Source: Hymenobacter qilianensis
Lineage (GTDB): Bacteria > Bacteroidota > Bacteroidia > Cytophagales > Hymenobacteraceae
NCBI RefSeq assembly: GCF_014489555.1
Contig: NZ_CP060784.1
Span: forward strand, 4,180,501 to 4,244,500
Direction of reading: 5' to 3'
Length of the DNA stretch: 64,000 nt
Of this stretch, positions 29,023-38,896 are shown one piece after another. The first letter of the stretch is position 1; the number at the start of each line of letters is the position of its first letter. Under the pieces are notes generated by a model that was not told where the DNA came from, did no database searches, and saw only the letters and a program-made list of their open reading frames with translations. A program made the position numbers and the translations under genes.

Positions 29023-29234
29023 AGGAAGGGGGATTGAGGCTTAAGAACAACGGCGCGGGCGGCAATGTTCATCCGATGCGCCACAAGCAAGTTACAGCTT
29101 TGCCGAAACACCCCGCGCTGCACATTTGCGTGTTGAACAACGCTGGCGCTTGTTTGTATTGCAATGGCGTCACAATCAGCGTGCGACGCCCGTAAAAACA
29201 TCTTCAGATCTATCTCTACTCAATTTCACTTCCT

Positions 29235-29516
29235 ATGAAAGCCATCTGGAATAATACCGTCCTGGCCGAAAGCAACGATACGGTTGTTGTTGAGAATAAC
29301 CACTATTTCCCCGCCGATTCGATTAAGCGCGAGTTTTTTGAGGATAGCATCGCCCATACTACCTGCCCCTGGAAGGGCCGCGCCAGCTATTATTCCGTGC
29401 GCGTAAACGGGGAGCTGAACAAAGACGCTGCTTGGTATTATCCCGAGCCCAAAGACGCCGCCAAGCAGATTGAGGGTCGGGTAGCGTTCTGGAAAGGCGT
29501 GCAGGTGCAGCCCTAA
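29235..29516 (+). CDS. DUF427 domain protein
   Basis: 93 residues, the normal single-domain length. Family motifs: WNNTVLAESNDTVVVENNHY, FPADSIKREFF and TTCPWKGRASYYSV, ending with KQIEGRVAFWKGV. The domain is widespread and uncharacterised; a ligand-binding barrel is suggested by its structures, but I can give no reaction. Divergent from the VWA gene with 212 nt between. Confidence 0.9.
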   Translation: MKAIWNNTVLAESNDTVVVENNHYFPADSIKREFFEDSIAHTTCPWKGRASYYSVRVNGELNKDAAWYYPEPKDAAKQIEGRVAFWKGVQVQP

Positions 29517-29620
29517 CTACCCAAAAAATCCCCCCAGCGCAACCTGGACCGCTTCCGACCGTTTGAGAAATGAGGTTAGCCGAGATAGGCTGGCAGATTA
29601 CGTCATCAACGGAATTCGTT

Positions 29621-30255
29621 ATGAAGCAGTATTCTTTTCAGGGTCTTCTGGGGGCTTTTTAGTGGGAGTAGCTGTTGCAGGCAGTGGCTGTGACAGTCAG
29701 CGCACGGCCACTGAAGGCGCTAATCCGACCGCACCTAGTGCGGAGGCCACGGTGCCTATCAGTTTTCAGAAAGAAGTTGCCCAAGACGACTATCGCTTTA
29801 GCGTGCAAACAACCGGCACCGGCACTAGTCGCACGCTTTCCCTGACCGCCGCCAAGGATAACCGCGAGTTGTTTAAGACGTCCGTTCCGATTGAGGGCCA
29901 AGTAAGCGACGCGGTAGCCACCAATCTCAACGACGATAAGTATCCTGAGCTGTTCGTCTTCGTGGCCGGAGCGGGCAGCGGCTCTTATAGCCGTTTGGTA
30001 GGCTACGAGTTTATGAATCAAGGCCATAGGCCCCTAAATCTACCAGAGCTGAGCGGCCCGGCCGCTGCGGGCTATATGGGTCATGATGAGTTTCGGGTGG
30101 AAGGCAGACAGCTGCTACGCTCCTTCCCCGTATATCGCCCCGATGACCCGAACAGTACGCCTTCCGGTGGCATTCGGACGGTTACTTACACCATGGAACC
30201 CGGCATGGCGCTGTCGGTGGCTGGTTTCAATGATGCGCCCGCGCAAGCACAGTAA
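29621..30255 (+). CDS. PliI-like lysozyme-inhibitor lipoprotein (apparent frameshift at 29650-29654)
   Basis: Repaired length 211 residues. The true start is the ATG at 29621; one added G at 29650-29654 gives a clean lipoprotein signal, LLGGFLVGVAVAGSGCDSQ. The longer frame starting at 29563 lacks a proper signal sequence. The mature part carries ATNLNDDKYPELFVFVAGAG, GSGSYSRLVGYEF and GYMGHDEFRVEGRQLLRSFP, motifs of the PliI family that inhibits invertebrate-type lysozyme. This would protect the cell wall from host or predator lysozymes. A hairpin follows 13 nt after the stop. Confidence 0.8.
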
Positions 30256-30268
30256 GTTCTGAATTTCA

Positions 30269-30313
30269 GAAAAAGCCCCCCACGAGCTATTAGCTGGCTT
30301 GTGGGGGCTTTTT
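30269..30313 (+). terminator. terminator of the PliI-like gene
   Basis: AAAAAGCCCCCCACGAGC and GCTTGTGGGGGCTTTTT; stem with unequal runs (C6 against G5). Confidence 0.85.
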
Positions 30314-30391
30314 GTTGGAAAGACCGCAAGTTTCGGGTGGCAGCGACGCGGGCATGGTAGTACATTTGGCTACCATCTCAGCTACTTTCCG

Positions 30392-31249
30392 ATGACGGAT
30401 TACGAACGCATCGCGGCGGCCATTGCTTACGCCCGCACTCACTTTCAGGCTCAGCCCGACCTGGAGGAAATGGCCCGACAGGCGCACTGGAGCCCGTTTC
30501 ACTTTCAGCGCAAGTTTCAGGAGTGGGCCGGCGTGTCGCCGAAGAAGTTTCTGCAATATCTTAGCCTCGACCATGCCAAAACGCTGTTGCGGCAGCAGCT
30601 TTCCGTGGCCGACGCAGCCTACGAAACCGGCCTATCAGGTCCCGGCCGGCTCCACGATTTATTTGTAAATCTGGAGGCTATGACACCCGGTGAATACCGC
30701 CAGGGCGGCGCCGATCTGCATATCGACTACAGCTTCGGCGACAGTCCTTTCGGCCGCTACTTGGTAGCAACTACCTCCAAAGGCATCTGTAAGCTGGTAT
30801 TCCCCGAAACCGATGAGGCGGCGGTAGCTGAGCTGCGTCAGGAGTGGCCTCAAGCCACACTTGCTGCTCAGGCAACGGGTGTTCACGAGCAGGTAGCACG
30901 GTTTTTCAACGGCGCCTTCTCTCCCACTGAGCGCTTTACAATGCACCTGAAAGGCACGCCTTTTCAGTTCAAAGTGTGGGCTGCGCTATTGCATATTCCG
31001 GAAGGCCAGCTTACCACCTACTCCCAACTTGCCCGCGTAGCCGGCCACGAGCGAGCCGTGCGGGCCGTGGGTACGGCTGTAGGCGACAATCCTATCAGCT
31101 ACCTTATCCCTTGCCACCGCGTCATTCGACAGACCGGCGAACTGGGCCAATACCGCTGGGGCGCGACTCGCAAAGTGGCATTAGTAGGTTGGGAAGCAGC
31201 AAGGGTTCACCCGAATGCGTTGATAGCCTCGCCGGGGCTGTTTCATTAA
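30392..31249 (+). CDS. Ada-like AraC-HTH / O6-methylguanine-DNA methyltransferase fusion
   Basis: 285 residues from the ATG at 30392; the frame extends up to 30299 but that part overlaps the terminator. Residues about 1-105 are an AraC-type double helix-turn-helix (LEEMARQAHWSPFHFQRKFQ, GVSPKKFLQYLSLDHAK). Residues about 115-275 are the methyltransferase with the active Cys in LIPCHRVI and DNA-binding GTPFQFKVWAAL and VRAVGTAVGDNP. It repairs alkylated guanine and may regulate transcription. The N-terminal zinc/Cys methyl-phosphotriester domain of E. coli Ada is absent. Confidence 0.9.
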   Translation: MTDYERIAAAIAYARTHFQAQPDLEEMARQAHWSPFHFQRKFQEWAGVSPKKFLQYLSLDHAKTLLRQQLSVADAAYETGLSGPGRLHDLFVNLEAMTPGEYRQGGADLHIDYSFGDSPFGRYLVATTSKGICKLVFPETDEAAVAELRQEWPQATLAAQATGVHEQVARFFNGAFSPTERFTMHLKGTPFQFKVWAALLHIPEGQLTTYSQLARVAGHERAVRAVGTAVGDNPISYLIPCHRVIRQTGELGQYRWGATRKVALVGWEAARVHPNALIASPGLFH

Positions 31250-31264
31250 GAAACTTATTATCAC

Positions 31265-31301
31265 AAAAAAGCCCCCAGAAACATTCCTGGCGGGCTTTTT
31301 T
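31265..31301. terminator. terminator between the Ada-like and desaturase genes
   Basis: AAAAAAGCCCCCAGAAAC and CCTGGCGGGCTTTTTT pair with one internal mismatch; usable in both directions between convergent genes. Confidence 0.75.
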
Positions 31302-31316
31302 AGTAGTGCTTACGGA

Positions 31317-32294
31317 TTACTCAATCCACTTAAACTTGTATTCCAGCTTCGGGACGGGCATGCGGTCGGCTACGCGGCGCAGGCGGTTGGGCAGCGCCAT
31401 GATATACTCGCGGGCCTTTTCTGCCTGACCATTAAGGCCGGTAATCTGGTCGATTTTCCAAGTAGTGATGAGGCCTTCCAGAATGTCGGTGTAGTCCTGG
31501 CTGGTGTATACACCGAGGCGTTGGGCGGCGTCGGTGAAATGGCCGAAGGTTTTCCCCATATCCACGCCCATCTCACGCATGTAGTGGGCCGGCATCACAA
31601 TCTTTTTGCGCATCATATCCTCGAAGGCCAGCATCATTTCGGATGGGTCAACTTCGAAAATCTTATCGACAAACGTCTGATACACACGGGCGTGGCGCGA
31701 TTCGTCGCCGGCAATCATACCACAAAGCTTGGAGAGCTGATCATCACCAGCCTTGCGGGCCAGCGTACCTACACGGCGGTGCGAGAGGTTGGTGGCAGCT
31801 TCCTGGTAGCTTGTATAAATAAAGGCCCGATAAGGATCGTGGGCGGTGCCGAGGTCAAAGCCGTCGGCAATCAGATACTGCGTGCTTACCTCAAACTCAC
31901 GCATGTTTACGCGGCCAGATAAGTACAGGTAACGGTTCAGCAAGTCACCGTGGCGGTTTTCTTCCGCTGTCCAGCCCCGAATCCACTGGGCCCAGCCGTT
32001 GTTGGGGTCGCGGTTGAGGTCGTCGAGCTGGTGAAACCAGGCTTCATAATTGGGGAGAGCTTCTTCCGTAATGGTATCACCAATAAGCACAGCCAACAGG
32101 TCGTAGCTGAGTTCTTTGGCGCGCTCACGCATGAGCTTTACTTCGTCAAAAAACGTATCGAGGCGGGAGTCGGGCAGGAAATCGGAGGGCTGCCAGCTGT
32201 CTTCCACTTTTTTGAGGAAGGTGCCCATATTTTCCCGTAAGAAGGATTCCAGATGCTGAAGCACCTCCCCGCGGGAGGTTACGGTTGCGAGCAT
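31317..32294 (-). CDS. acyl-[acyl-carrier-protein] desaturase
   Basis: 325 residues from the ATG at 32294; the upstream ATG at 32348 is rejected because the promoter element at 32330 lies inside it. The enzyme is a soluble di-iron desaturase that introduces a double bond into acyl-ACP. Iron ligands are in TAEENRHGDLLNRYLY and GDESRHARVYQTF, the two ExxH motifs of the plant stearoyl-ACP desaturase family. It may provide unsaturated acyl chains for membrane or lipid A. Convergent with the Ada-like gene. Confidence 0.9.
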   Translation of the reverse strand: MLATVTSRGEVLQHLESFLRENMGTFLKKVEDSWQPSDFLPDSRLDTFFDEVKLMRERAKELSYDLLAVLIGDTITEEALPNYEAWFHQLDDLNRDPNNGWAQWIRGWTAEENRHGDLLNRYLYLSGRVNMREFEVSTQYLIADGFDLGTAHDPYRAFIYTSYQEAATNLSHRRVGTLARKAGDDQLSKLCGMIAGDESRHARVYQTFVDKIFEVDPSEMMLAFEDMMRKKIVMPAHYMREMGVDMGKTFGHFTDAAQRLGVYTSQDYTDILEGLITTWKIDQITGLNGQAEKAREYIMALPNRLRRVADRMPVPKLEYKFKWIE

Positions 32295-32329
32295 GACGTA
32301 GGGGTAGTAAGTAAAAGGGATCGGAAAGC

Positions 32330-32337
32330 CAAATGTA
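32330..32337 (-). promoter_or_regulatory. -7 promoter element of the desaturase gene
   Basis: Minus-strand TACATTTG matches TAnnTTTG and predicts a leader of about 31 nt before the ATG at 32294. Confidence 0.55.
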
Positions 32338-32360
32338 GGCATTCCCATTTCTCAAATACG

Positions 32361-34040
32361 TTATATAGCTATTCTAGGGCTATTACAAAATTTTGGCTTT
32401 TGCGGCTTTTCTATAATTCTGGGCCGCACTTCGTAAAGCTGGGGCAGGGTAGAGTCCGCCGTTATCCTATTGAGGAGAGTGAACGTCAGGCCAAGCCTCT
32501 CTGACGGGCCGGAATGCTGAGAATATCGGTGCAGAAACGGTACGACTTCGGGGGCTAAAACCCACTGCACACCGGGCTTATTGGCCAACCGATATAAGCT
32601 GGCGCTGAAGTCGCGTGTACCAGTAAGCTTTTGCCGAAGCCTAGGCAACGAAGGGTGAAGCGTGGCCCAACCCGTAAGCGGCAGCTGCCGCCCCGGCAGT
32701 TCATATACCTGGAAGGGAGACAAGGACTTATACGCCACTTCCAGGTTCGCCGTCACCAGCATTTGCCCCCCAGCCGTGGCGCGGTTCAGCGCGGCGAGGT
32801 AAGCTTCGTGGTGGAAGCGCTCAGCGGCCAGCAGCTGCTTTCTGTGAAGTGTTTTGTAGCCGTAAACTCCTGTTGCTACAACCAATATGCTCACCGCCAA
32901 ACGTGGAAATGGCACTCGCGCAGCAATGGTTAGTCGCAGCCAATAAGCGACATTGCCAAGGGTGAACAGCGTGAAAAGCGGCAGCCCCAGACGCGGCGGC
33001 AGCTTTAGCGCTACTCCTATGCCAAGGATCAGCAAGCCAAAGCCAAGCTGAGTCAGCCAGAAAGCAAGCCGGCCGCGAGTCGGGGGACTGCGCAACAGAC
33101 TCGCATAAATGAGCGCATTCAGCAGGAGCAGTGGGAAGTAGTCGCGCACAACCAGCCTTCCTAGAGTAGCCAGCTTAGCCGGCGCCGATTCACGCAGAAA
33201 GTAGTCAGTGTTTTGGGGAACGGTTCGCTGGAAAAAAGCTTCGTTTACCAGAGCGGAGTCGCTAAGAATCCAGTGGCTAACGGCCTGCACACCAAGCGTA
33301 TCGTGAACGGTTTTTGGCTGCGGCTGGTAGAGTTGAAAGTCGTTGAGGTTGGACTTTAGCACATCCAGAACGCGAAAGCGTGTGGCTTCAGGCGAGCGAG
33401 TAAGCGTGAGAAAAATGCCCCCCACTCCTGCCACCAGCAACGCCGCAGCCAGCACGTAGGCCCCCCGGCGCTGGCCCAGCCACACCCCACCCGGCACCGC
33501 TACCAGCAGTCCCAGCACGGCCGCGCTGGGCCGGATCAGCCAGGCTAATCCAAAAGCCAGTATTCCGACTGCTATAGCCCCGCTTCGGTGGTTGCGCTGG
33601 GCGGCAAAAAGCCCCCGGCTCCGGCGAGCAGCAACGGCACGCGCATGTAGTTGAACCACAGACTATTCTCAATGAATACCAAGCAAAAAAAGAGGATCAG
33701 GAGTGAGGTTATTTGCCACGCTGTCAGGCAAGCAGCCAGAAGCCGGTTAAGCACTGCGAAAAGCAAAACCAGAGCCGTGTAGAGCAAAGCGTAAAGCGAC
33801 AAACCATACCACGGCACTGCCGGAAACTGCGCATATAAGGCAGCCAATATCGGGCAAAGCCGTGGAAATAAAGGTGCAGATCCGTGACGGGAGCAGCCGC
33901 CGTAACACCACGCAGCAACTGCGTGATAATGAGGTCGTCGTTGGTTTCGTAGTAGGCGCCCAGCCCGCCAATGGACAGTGCCAGCAAGAGCAGCGGCAGC
34001 AGTAGTACCCGAAAAAAGCCCCCACGGTAGCGGTGTTCAT
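32361..34040 (-). CDS. GT-C-type membrane glycosyltransferase-like protein (apparent frameshifts at 33612-33616, 33852-33854, 34019-34023)
   Basis: Repaired length 560 residues, needing three added bases. Start ATG 34040: MNTATVGGFFRVLLLPLLLL is the first helix, then LSIGGLGAYYETNDDLIITQ, an acidic loop like the catalytic DD loop of GT-C enzymes. The second repair gives HGFAPILAALYAQFPAVPWY; the third gives AGAGGLFAAQRNHRSGAIAV. About ten membrane helices are followed by a periplasmic part (about 430-560). GT-C enzymes move sugars from polyprenyl phosphate outside the membrane. It is divergent from a paralogue through a mirrored promoter. Acceptor unknown; it could also be a polymerase-like protein. 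Confidence 0.6.
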
Positions 34041-34108
34041 GCCTGCAAGGTAGGCAGCGCCGAGAGTTAAGTTAGCAGGTCATGCGCGGCGCTGCCTACC
34101 TTGCGGCC
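34041..34108. promoter_or_regulatory. mirrored divergent promoter (22-bp inverted repeat)
   Basis: Arms 34041-34062 and 34087-34108 are near-perfect inverted copies (CGGCGCTGCCTACCTTGC followed by 4 nt), each ending directly at the start codon of a divergent GT-C gene. In each arm the TA of TACCTTGC lies 12 nt before the start codon (34052 to 34040; 34097 to 34109). Confidence 0.7.
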
Positions 34109-35804
34109 GTGAATACTCGTCCGTTCGTTCGTCTGGCTTTCCTCACGCTCCTGTTTGTGGGGCTGTTTACCGTTGCCTACTTTTTCCTGACGCACGAAGG
34201 CTTATATGCTCTCGACGATTATTACTATTCCCGCTATGCCCAACAGCTAGCCACGGGCACCTTCCATCTAGCGCCCGATCCTGAGGGTTTGCTCGTTGAT
34301 CCGCTACGCGAAAGGCCCGTGATTTTTGGGCCCGTTGCCCTGCTGTACAAAGCCTTTGGCATCAACATTATTACGACTACTCTGTGGCCGCTGCTGGCTA
34401 CGCTGGGGTGCGCACTAGTGCTTTGGCTTTTGTATGGAAAGCGCGAACCTATAGTAGCGGCGGGTGCCATGGTGCTGCTGGGACTGCATTACTTTACCCT
34501 TAATCTCACAAATTACCTGTACCCAGATAATATACTGATGATCTGGTGTATATGCTGTGCATCTGCGCTACTTATCGGAAGGCGTGAGGGACAGGTTGCG
34601 GGAGGCCTGTGGGGGCTTTTTTTGCTGTACTCAACTTCGCGGCCTTGCTCAGCAAGGAGACGATTGTATACTATCTGCCATTTTATGTGGGCGTGCTTTT
34701 ACTCGATGGGTGGCGCCAGCGCAACCGACAGTTTTGGCTGACAGCCTTCACTGTAGGCACCGTGCTACTGCTGGGTTATCTGGCCGTTTATCAGGTATAT
34801 ACCGACGACGCGCTGTATCGCATCCACCTGATTGAACGCACCAATGAGTTCTTGAAAGAAGGCAATTATATTCTCGGCAAACGGGGGGCGTTGTTTTATC
34901 GTCTTACCACTGCCCCGCTCGATTTTTTCATCGGTACGGGGCTTGGGGGCGCCTTGCTATTTGCCTGTGCAGCCTTGCTAAATCAACGCCGCTGGCCCGA
35001 TTCCGATGCCAAATATTGGCTGGCGCTGGCGGGTTCTACGCTGGCTTTCTATTGGTTTGGCAGCACCTCGCTTACCCAGTACAACCCCATCACATTACTG
35101 CCGCGCATGACTACTCCCCTGCTGCCGCCGCTATGTTTGGCAGCAGGCTTCGGGCTTCGTGACTTTAGCCGCTCGGGGCGCGGAGCCGACTGGCTGGCGC
35201 TGGCATTGCTGGCTTACGCAGGCTGGGCGCGCAGCTCTGTTTCCCTGATTTACGGCGGATTGAGCTTGTACTTTGGTTTAATGGCAATCCTGGCCAGTCC
35301 GACTGCTCACGCCGGCTGGCGGCGGCCCGGCACTTATGCCTTTGCAGCGCTACTCTTGCTGGTGGTGGCCGGGACTACAGCGGTCAGGCCGGCCTACTTC
35401 ATGACCAAGCCAAGCGTATCATCTCACTTTGAGCAGAACAAGCTGATTAAAAAACACTTACAACCACCGGCGCAAGGTGTAGTATTTGTCGACGACTATC
35501 TGGTGGACAACTATGACTATTATTACGGGCATAAAAAGCCCCCGGCATTCATTTCCGCCGCTATGCCGCCCGCGATTCCGTTCGCCTGATACCGGGCCAA
35601 CAGGCGTGGCTGCTCCTGAACCGCAGCACACTTACCAACGATGAATTGACGAGAAAGCTTATCCGCTATTCGGAGGCCGAGGTATTGGCCTGCTATCCAG
35701 GTCGGCAGCTGGTAGCCGAAGTGGGCAAAGTCAGTTTGTATAAGCTTGATTTGGGCGAAACGGCAGCCGCTCCGCCAGTAACTACGTTAGGTAGAAGCGA
35801 ATAA
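34109..35804 (+). CDS. GT-C-type membrane glycosyltransferase, paralogue 2 (apparent frameshifts at 34611-34615 and 35539-35543)
   Basis: Repaired length 565 residues. GTG 34109 is preferred to ATG 34082 because the mirrored promoter places its element 12 nt before the GTG. The first helix leads to the acidic loop GLYALDDYYYSRYAQQLATG (DD pair), typical of GT-C sugar transferases using polyprenyl-linked donors. Repair 1 gives GLWGAFFAVLNFAALLSKET; repair 2 gives HKKPPGIHFRRYAARDS and a C-terminal soluble domain ending LGRSE. It is about half identical by eye to the gene at 37197, sharing SKETIVYYLPFY and LLPRMxTPLLPPLCLAAGFG. Confidence 0.75.
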
Positions 35805-36220
35805 GAATGCTTTGTAGGCCTGTCTGCGTTTACGCTTCAACGGACTCAGTCCGTTCTAATTTGTGAATAGCATCAGCAGACAGCTTACAGCCAGCAACAA
35901 AGTGACCATGTAAGTTTGGCGACGGTAGTAGATAGATGTTTTCATAAGCGTGTCACTGGTATTTAATCTATATCCAAATTTCCCGATAAAGCAGTTGCTT
36001 AACAAGGAAAAATGGAGGCCATTTGTGACATATAGAGCAACTGAATAATAGGCAATTACAAATAAAAAATACAAGTATTTGAAGGCAACCGAAGCTTGTA
36101 CTGTACGCTTCTACTCCGGCTCAGCTATAAGATTAAATTAAGAAATCGGCCTAAGCGACAACTCTTACACGTTGGCTTCCAATCCGGTAAACAGACTCAT
36201 GTCTAGGGGCTGATCGTCGT
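35805..36220. other. intergenic region with a 17-nt palindrome
   Basis: 416 nt between the GT-C gene and the dioxygenase gene (stop at 36221). At 35839-35855 lies AACGGACTCAGTCCGTT, a perfect palindrome around one base, without a T-tract; it could be an operator or a weak hairpin. The rest is AT-rich. A 72-codon minus-strand ORF (35856-36074) looks spurious. Confidence 0.4.
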
Positions 36221-37030
36221 CTAAACAGACCAAAATCGCATTTCCAAGGACAATCGGGTAGCATCAGCGTTAAGATTTACGGCCCCGCCGTGTAGCAGAT
36301 AAGGCGAAAAGAGCAACACCTCCGACGGACCGGGATTGGGACGAATAAGCTGTAAGGGCTCAACTGTATGTTTGACAGCCGGAACCGTGTAGGTAACGCC
36401 ATTGTACACAGCCCCGTTTTGGGTGCGTTCCACGCGGTTTTCGGGCCACCAATGGCTACCCGGAACCAAGCTTAGTGATGAGTCGGCGGTGCTGCCGGTC
36501 ACCGGCATGTAGATATTAAGGCAATCATCATAATCAGGCAGCCACACATCCCTGTGAAGCGGATTATTATCGGAGCGGCCGGGCCTTACCAGGCGCAGAT
36601 GAAACAGGCGCATCTGATCCCATGGATTATAGGCTTGCACCCGGTGGCCGCACAGCTCTGACACCCGTGCTTCCAGGAGAGCCGCCGGCACGGGCAGCCG
36701 CTCCATCGTGTACTCCTTTGTCAGGTTTACAACTGCCAGATGCCGCTGTTGGTCATCACCAATCAACTTATGGTAATCGGCAACCGGAAAATCGGCAGCT
36801 ACGGGCAGGCCCACCGCCGCCAGCGCCTCACGCACCAAGGCTTCTAGGCCTGCCTGCAACTGCTGCTGCTCGGGAGCCGGCAGAAACTCCACCACCATAT
36901 AGCCGGCGCCGGACCACGAGTTACCACGGGTAAGGTCGATGCTGTCAGCCAGAAGCACTTTATCTTCGGCTTGGCCACTTTCGCCCTCAATCTGGTAAGT
37001 CACCTCGCGTGCGTTGATGCTAGCTTTCAT
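36221..37030 (-). CDS. phytanoyl-CoA dioxygenase (PhyH)-like Fe(II)/2-oxoglutarate oxygenase
   Basis: 269 residues. The jelly-roll iron ligands are visible as HxD in NPLHRDVWLPDYDD and the distal His in SPYLLHGGAVNLN, with LSLVPGSHWWPEN and a C-terminal RLSLEMRFW. Enzymes of this family hydroxylate or oxidise small molecules, lipids or sugars with 2-oxoglutarate and oxygen. Placed between two GT-C paralogues in a glycan region, it may hydroxylate a glycan or lipid component, but this is inference from position only. Confidence 0.8.
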   Translation of the reverse strand: MKASINAREVTYQIEGESGQAEDKVLLADSIDLTRGNSWSGAGYMVVEFLPAPEQQQLQAGLEALVREALAAVGLPVAADFPVADYHKLIGDDQQRHLAVVNLTKEYTMERLPVPAALLEARVSELCGHRVQAYNPWDQMRLFHLRLVRPGRSDNNPLHRDVWLPDYDDCLNIYMPVTGSTADSSLSLVPGSHWWPENRVERTQNGAVYNGVTYTVPAVKHTVEPLQLIRPNPGPSEVLLFSPYLLHGGAVNLNADATRLSLEMRFWSV

Positions 37031-37184
37031 AATAATGGGGAAGGTTTGATATCAGGTTAGCGCTACAAATACTGCAATGGTTCAGGGCAACGGCGCCAAA
37101 TGGTCGCGCAAATTAGGGCAAAGCGGTAGTTAGGCGCAAAATTTCATTCTTCTGCCGGTCCTATGTTAACGCACCAACATTGGA

Positions 37185-37192
37185 TAACTTGC
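37185..37192 (+). promoter_or_regulatory. -7-like element of third GT-C gene, leaderless arrangement
   Basis: TAACTTGC with TA 12 nt before the GTG at 37197 and four bases (CCCC) between; the layout equals that of the two mirrored GT-C promoters. Confidence 0.5.
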
Positions 37193-37196
37193 CCCC

Positions 37197-38842
37197 GTGT
37201 CTGCACCTGCCTTTCGTTTACTGCCCCACTTTACGCTTGCGTTTGTTGGTCTCTTCACTATCGCCTTCTTCATTTTTGCGCACGAAGGCCTTTATGATTA
37301 CGACGACTACAATTATGCTCGGTACGCCCACCAGCTCGCAACGGGCACTTTTGACCTGACTCCCGAACCGGGCCATCTTGACTATACCCCGCTCCACCAG
37401 CGTCTCATGGTTTTTGGGCCGGTAGCGCTGTTTTATAAGTTGCTGGGCGTCGGAATATTTACGACTACCTTCTGGCCCCTGCTCTGCACGTTCGGCACTA
37501 GCCTGATTTTCTATCTGCTTTATCGTCAGCAACATCCGGTAGTGGCCAGCGCGGCTATGCTACTGCTGGGGCTGCATTACTTCACGCTCAACCTCAGCAT
37601 CTATCTCTACCCCGATAATGTACTGATGTTCTTTGCGGCGGACAGTGCGGCAGCGCTCCTGTATGGCCGCCGCCCCGCGCAGGCGCACCCGGTTTGGTGG
37701 GGACTGGGTTTTGCCCTGCTGAACTTCGCAGCCTCACTGAGCAAGGAAACCATCGTCTACTACCTTCCTTTCTACCTGAGCCTCCTGCTGCTAGATTTAT
37801 GGCATCGCCGCCACGGTAAGTTCTGGCTAGGCGCACTAAGCACCGGAGCATTCTTGCTCGTCACCTATTTATTTGTTTATCAGGCAGCTGCCCACGATTT
37901 GCTGTATCGCTTTCACGTTATTGAATCGGTTAATGAGGTGCGGAGAGTAAGCAACACTTCTACTGGCGATATTGTGGCTCGCCTTACCTATATGCCGCTT
38001 CAACTACTTATAGGTACAGGGCTGGGAGTAGTGTTGCTGCTGGTATTGGTAGCGGCAATCAAGAGCAACCGATTAAGCAACGACGCTCGCTTTTGGCTGG
38101 CGTTGGCGGGCAGCTCATTGGCCTTTTACTGGCTGGGCAGCACCTCGCTCAGCTACTACAATCCTAATTCTCTGCTGCCACGCATGCTCACTCCTCTCCT
38201 GCCGCCGCTGTGTTTGGCAGCGGGCTTTGGGGTAGAGTATTTTGCGCGCACCGGCCGTGGCGGCTGGCTACTAGCCTTGGGCTTATTAGGCTGTGCGGCA
38301 TGGCTGCGAAGTAGTATCAGTATCGTGTACGGGCTGCTGGGGGCTTTTTTGCCTTTGCTGCCGGACTATTATCCGTGGGCATCGTACGCAGAAAGATGGC
38401 GCGATTTGGTCCGGACACCGCATTTTTTGCAGGCGCTACGCTGTCTGTAGTAGGCTTGATTATGGCCATTCGGCCTGCTTACTTTATGGCTAAGCCCAGC
38501 AACTCCGGCTACTTTGCCCAGCAGCAACTGATGCAGCAGGAGCTGCGCTGGGCCGCTGGGGGCGTTGTATTAATGGATAACTTCTCGCTGCATAAGTGCG
38601 AGATTATGTATGGATTTCGGGTGCCGGATAACTTACGTTTCCAGCATTATGCGGCCTACGACACGCTTCGCAAGGTACCGAGCCGGCCAATCTGGCTGCT
38701 GATTAACAGGCCTGTCCTCAGCAACGATGAGCTGATTCCGCAGGTAATAACAGCTTCAGCTGAGCAAGTGCTGGCTCGTTTTCCGCGCCGTAAGCTTCAT
38801 TCCCAAAACAATGGCGTAGAGCTGTATCTGTTGCCGAATTAA
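37197..38842 (+). CDS. GT-C-type membrane glycosyltransferase, paralogue 3 (apparent frameshift at 38339-38343)
   Basis: Repaired length 548 residues from the GTG. Acidic loop GLYDYDDYNYARYAHQLATG, then about eleven membrane helices with LSKETIVYYLPFYLSLLLLD and LLPRMLTPLLPPLCLAAGFG shared with the gene at 34109. One added G at 38339-38343 gives YGLLGGFFAFAAGLLSVGIV and the C-terminal domain with AIRPAYFMAKPSNSGYFAQQ. The two are clear duplicates separated by the dioxygenase gene. Likely inner-membrane sugar transfer to a surface glycan or protein. Confidence 0.75.
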
Positions 38843-38896
38843 ACAGAAGACGGTATTCCCAAATGAATTTTAATAGCTGATATCAATGAGCGCTAG

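Noticed and set aside
35856..36074. 72-codon minus-strand ORF in the gap after the GT-C gene
   Set aside because: No ribosome-binding context, no family resemblance, AT-rich intergenic composition.
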